This document shows positions 6,165 through 6,719 of a DNA stretch of 6,719 bases, one piece after another. The position numbers and the translations under genes were made by a program. The stretch is from Planctomycetes bacterium RIFOXYC2_FULL_41_27 (GTDB lineage: Bacteria > Planctomycetota > Brocadiia > Brocadiales > Brocadiaceae). The stretch covers positions 1 to 6,719 of the forward strand of contig MHZD01000184.1 in the NCBI GenBank assembly GCA_001828645.1, read 5' to 3'. The notes below the pieces were generated by a model, which made no database searches, was not told the DNA's origin, and worked only from the letters and a program-made list of their open reading frames with translations. Positions within the stretch are counted from its first letter, which is position 1. Every line of letters begins with the position of its first letter.

Positions 6165-6719
6165 ATGATCGGAAAGGTTGTTAAGCCGATAGGGATTGTA
6201 TTAGCTGGAATATTGTGCTTTTATCTGGATGGATTTGCCGCTGAAAAAGACGCAAAGAAGACTTCTGAACCGGCAAAAAAAGATGCTAAAGCGGCATCAA
6301 AGAAAGACGATACATCCGTACCGAAGAAAGAAGAAGCTACACCAGCTAAACAGGAGGACGATTCAAAGAAGGTTGTGGCAACTGTGAATGGTGAGAATAT
6401 CAGCCAGAAGGAAGTGAATCAAATGCTCAACAGGTTTGGTAATCAGGTACCCAAGGAACAACTCCCTGCCATTACAAAGCAAATAATCGACGGCTTGATT
6501 ACACAAAAACTCATTACGCAATTTATTAGAGATAGCAAAATAGAAGTAAGTCAGGCTGAAATAGAGAAGGAATTGAATAAAGTTCGGGAAGACATAAAAT
6601 CAAATCCAGGTTTGGAAGGCAAAACATTTGAACAAGTATTAGAGACCCATGGAAGCAGCATAGATAATTTGAAAAGCGAGATTGTCATATCTCTCTCCTT
6701 GGAAAAGCACCTTGGAAAG
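6165..6719 (+). CDS. Secreted SurA-like chaperone / peptidyl-prolyl isomerase, N-terminal part only
   Basis: From the ATG at 6165 the frame stays open for 185 codons to the right edge. AGGAGA (6154-6159) gives a good ribosome binding site. Residues 1 to about 25 form a signal peptide: Lys4 and Lys7, a hydrophobic core IGIVLAGILCFYL, and likely cleavage after GFAA. Residues 26-69 are a low-complexity linker rich in Lys, Ala, Glu and Asp. From residue 70 the sequence VVATVNGENISQKEVNQML, followed by an Ile/Leu-rich helical segment with LITQKLI, matches the N-terminal chaperone domain of SurA/PrsA-type proteins, in which the helix after VNGE begins the fold. The catalytic parvulin domain would follow beyond the window, so isomerase activity is inferred and not seen. 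Expected location is the periplasm or outside the cytoplasmic membrane, assisting folding of exported proteins. A lone SurA_N-domain protein without a parvulin domain remains possible. Confidence 0.82.
   Translation, partial: MIGKVVKPIGIVLAGILCFYLDGFAAEKDAKKTSEPAKKDAKAASKKDDTSVPKKEEATPAKQEDDSKKVVATVNGENISQKEVNQMLNRFGNQVPKEQLPAITKQIIDGLITQKLITQFIRDSKIEVSQAEIEKELNKVREDIKSNPGLEGKTFEQVLETHGSSIDNLKSEIVISLSLEKHLGK

Overview
The window reads as chromosomal DNA of a moderately AT-rich Gram-negative-type bacterium. The evidence is a secreted SurA-type chaperone, an NtrC-family two-component pair and inner-membrane carriers of bacterial type. The mosaic of short palindromic repeats in the first intergenic region, together with the base composition, would suit an anammox planctomycete (Brocadiales: Kuenenia/Brocadia-like). 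That placement is a low-confidence guess from general resemblance, not from any marker gene.

Layout. (1) Positions 1-1227, minus strand: the first 409 codons of a membrane-bound sensor histidine kinase whose C-terminus lies beyond the left edge. (2) Positions 1228-1815: a 588-base intergenic region. Its left half is a 267-base element with 28-base terminal inverted repeats, filled with nested palindromes. Its right half is very AT-rich and holds the likely promoter of the next gene. (3) Positions 1816-6039, plus strand: four closely spaced genes (gaps of 26, 9 and 34 bases) that look like one operon. They are a soluble PAS-domain histidine kinase, an NtrC-type sigma54 response regulator, a MarC-family membrane protein and a YbhN/UPF0104-type membrane protein. 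(4) Positions 6040-6164: a short intergenic stretch with a good sigma70-type promoter. (5) From 6165 to the right edge: a secreted SurA-like periplasmic chaperone/peptidyl-prolyl isomerase, cut off after 185 residues.

How they may work together. The soluble kinase and NtrC-like regulator are almost certainly a cognate pair, because they are adjacent, co-directional and both intact at their catalytic motifs. The two membrane proteins behind them may be co-transcribed, and with the periplasmic chaperone they would fit a cell-envelope theme. That link is inference only. No sigma54 (-24/-12) promoter was found in the window, so the regulator's targets are not obvious here. The divergent membrane kinase has no partner regulator visible in the window.

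No tRNA, rRNA, CRISPR array, transposase or frameshifted gene was seen. The most unusual DNA is the nested-palindrome element just upstream of the left kinase. The most unusual protein details are an Asn replacing the acidic residue after the phospho-accepting His in the left kinase, and a Cys cluster in the PAS domain of the soluble kinase.
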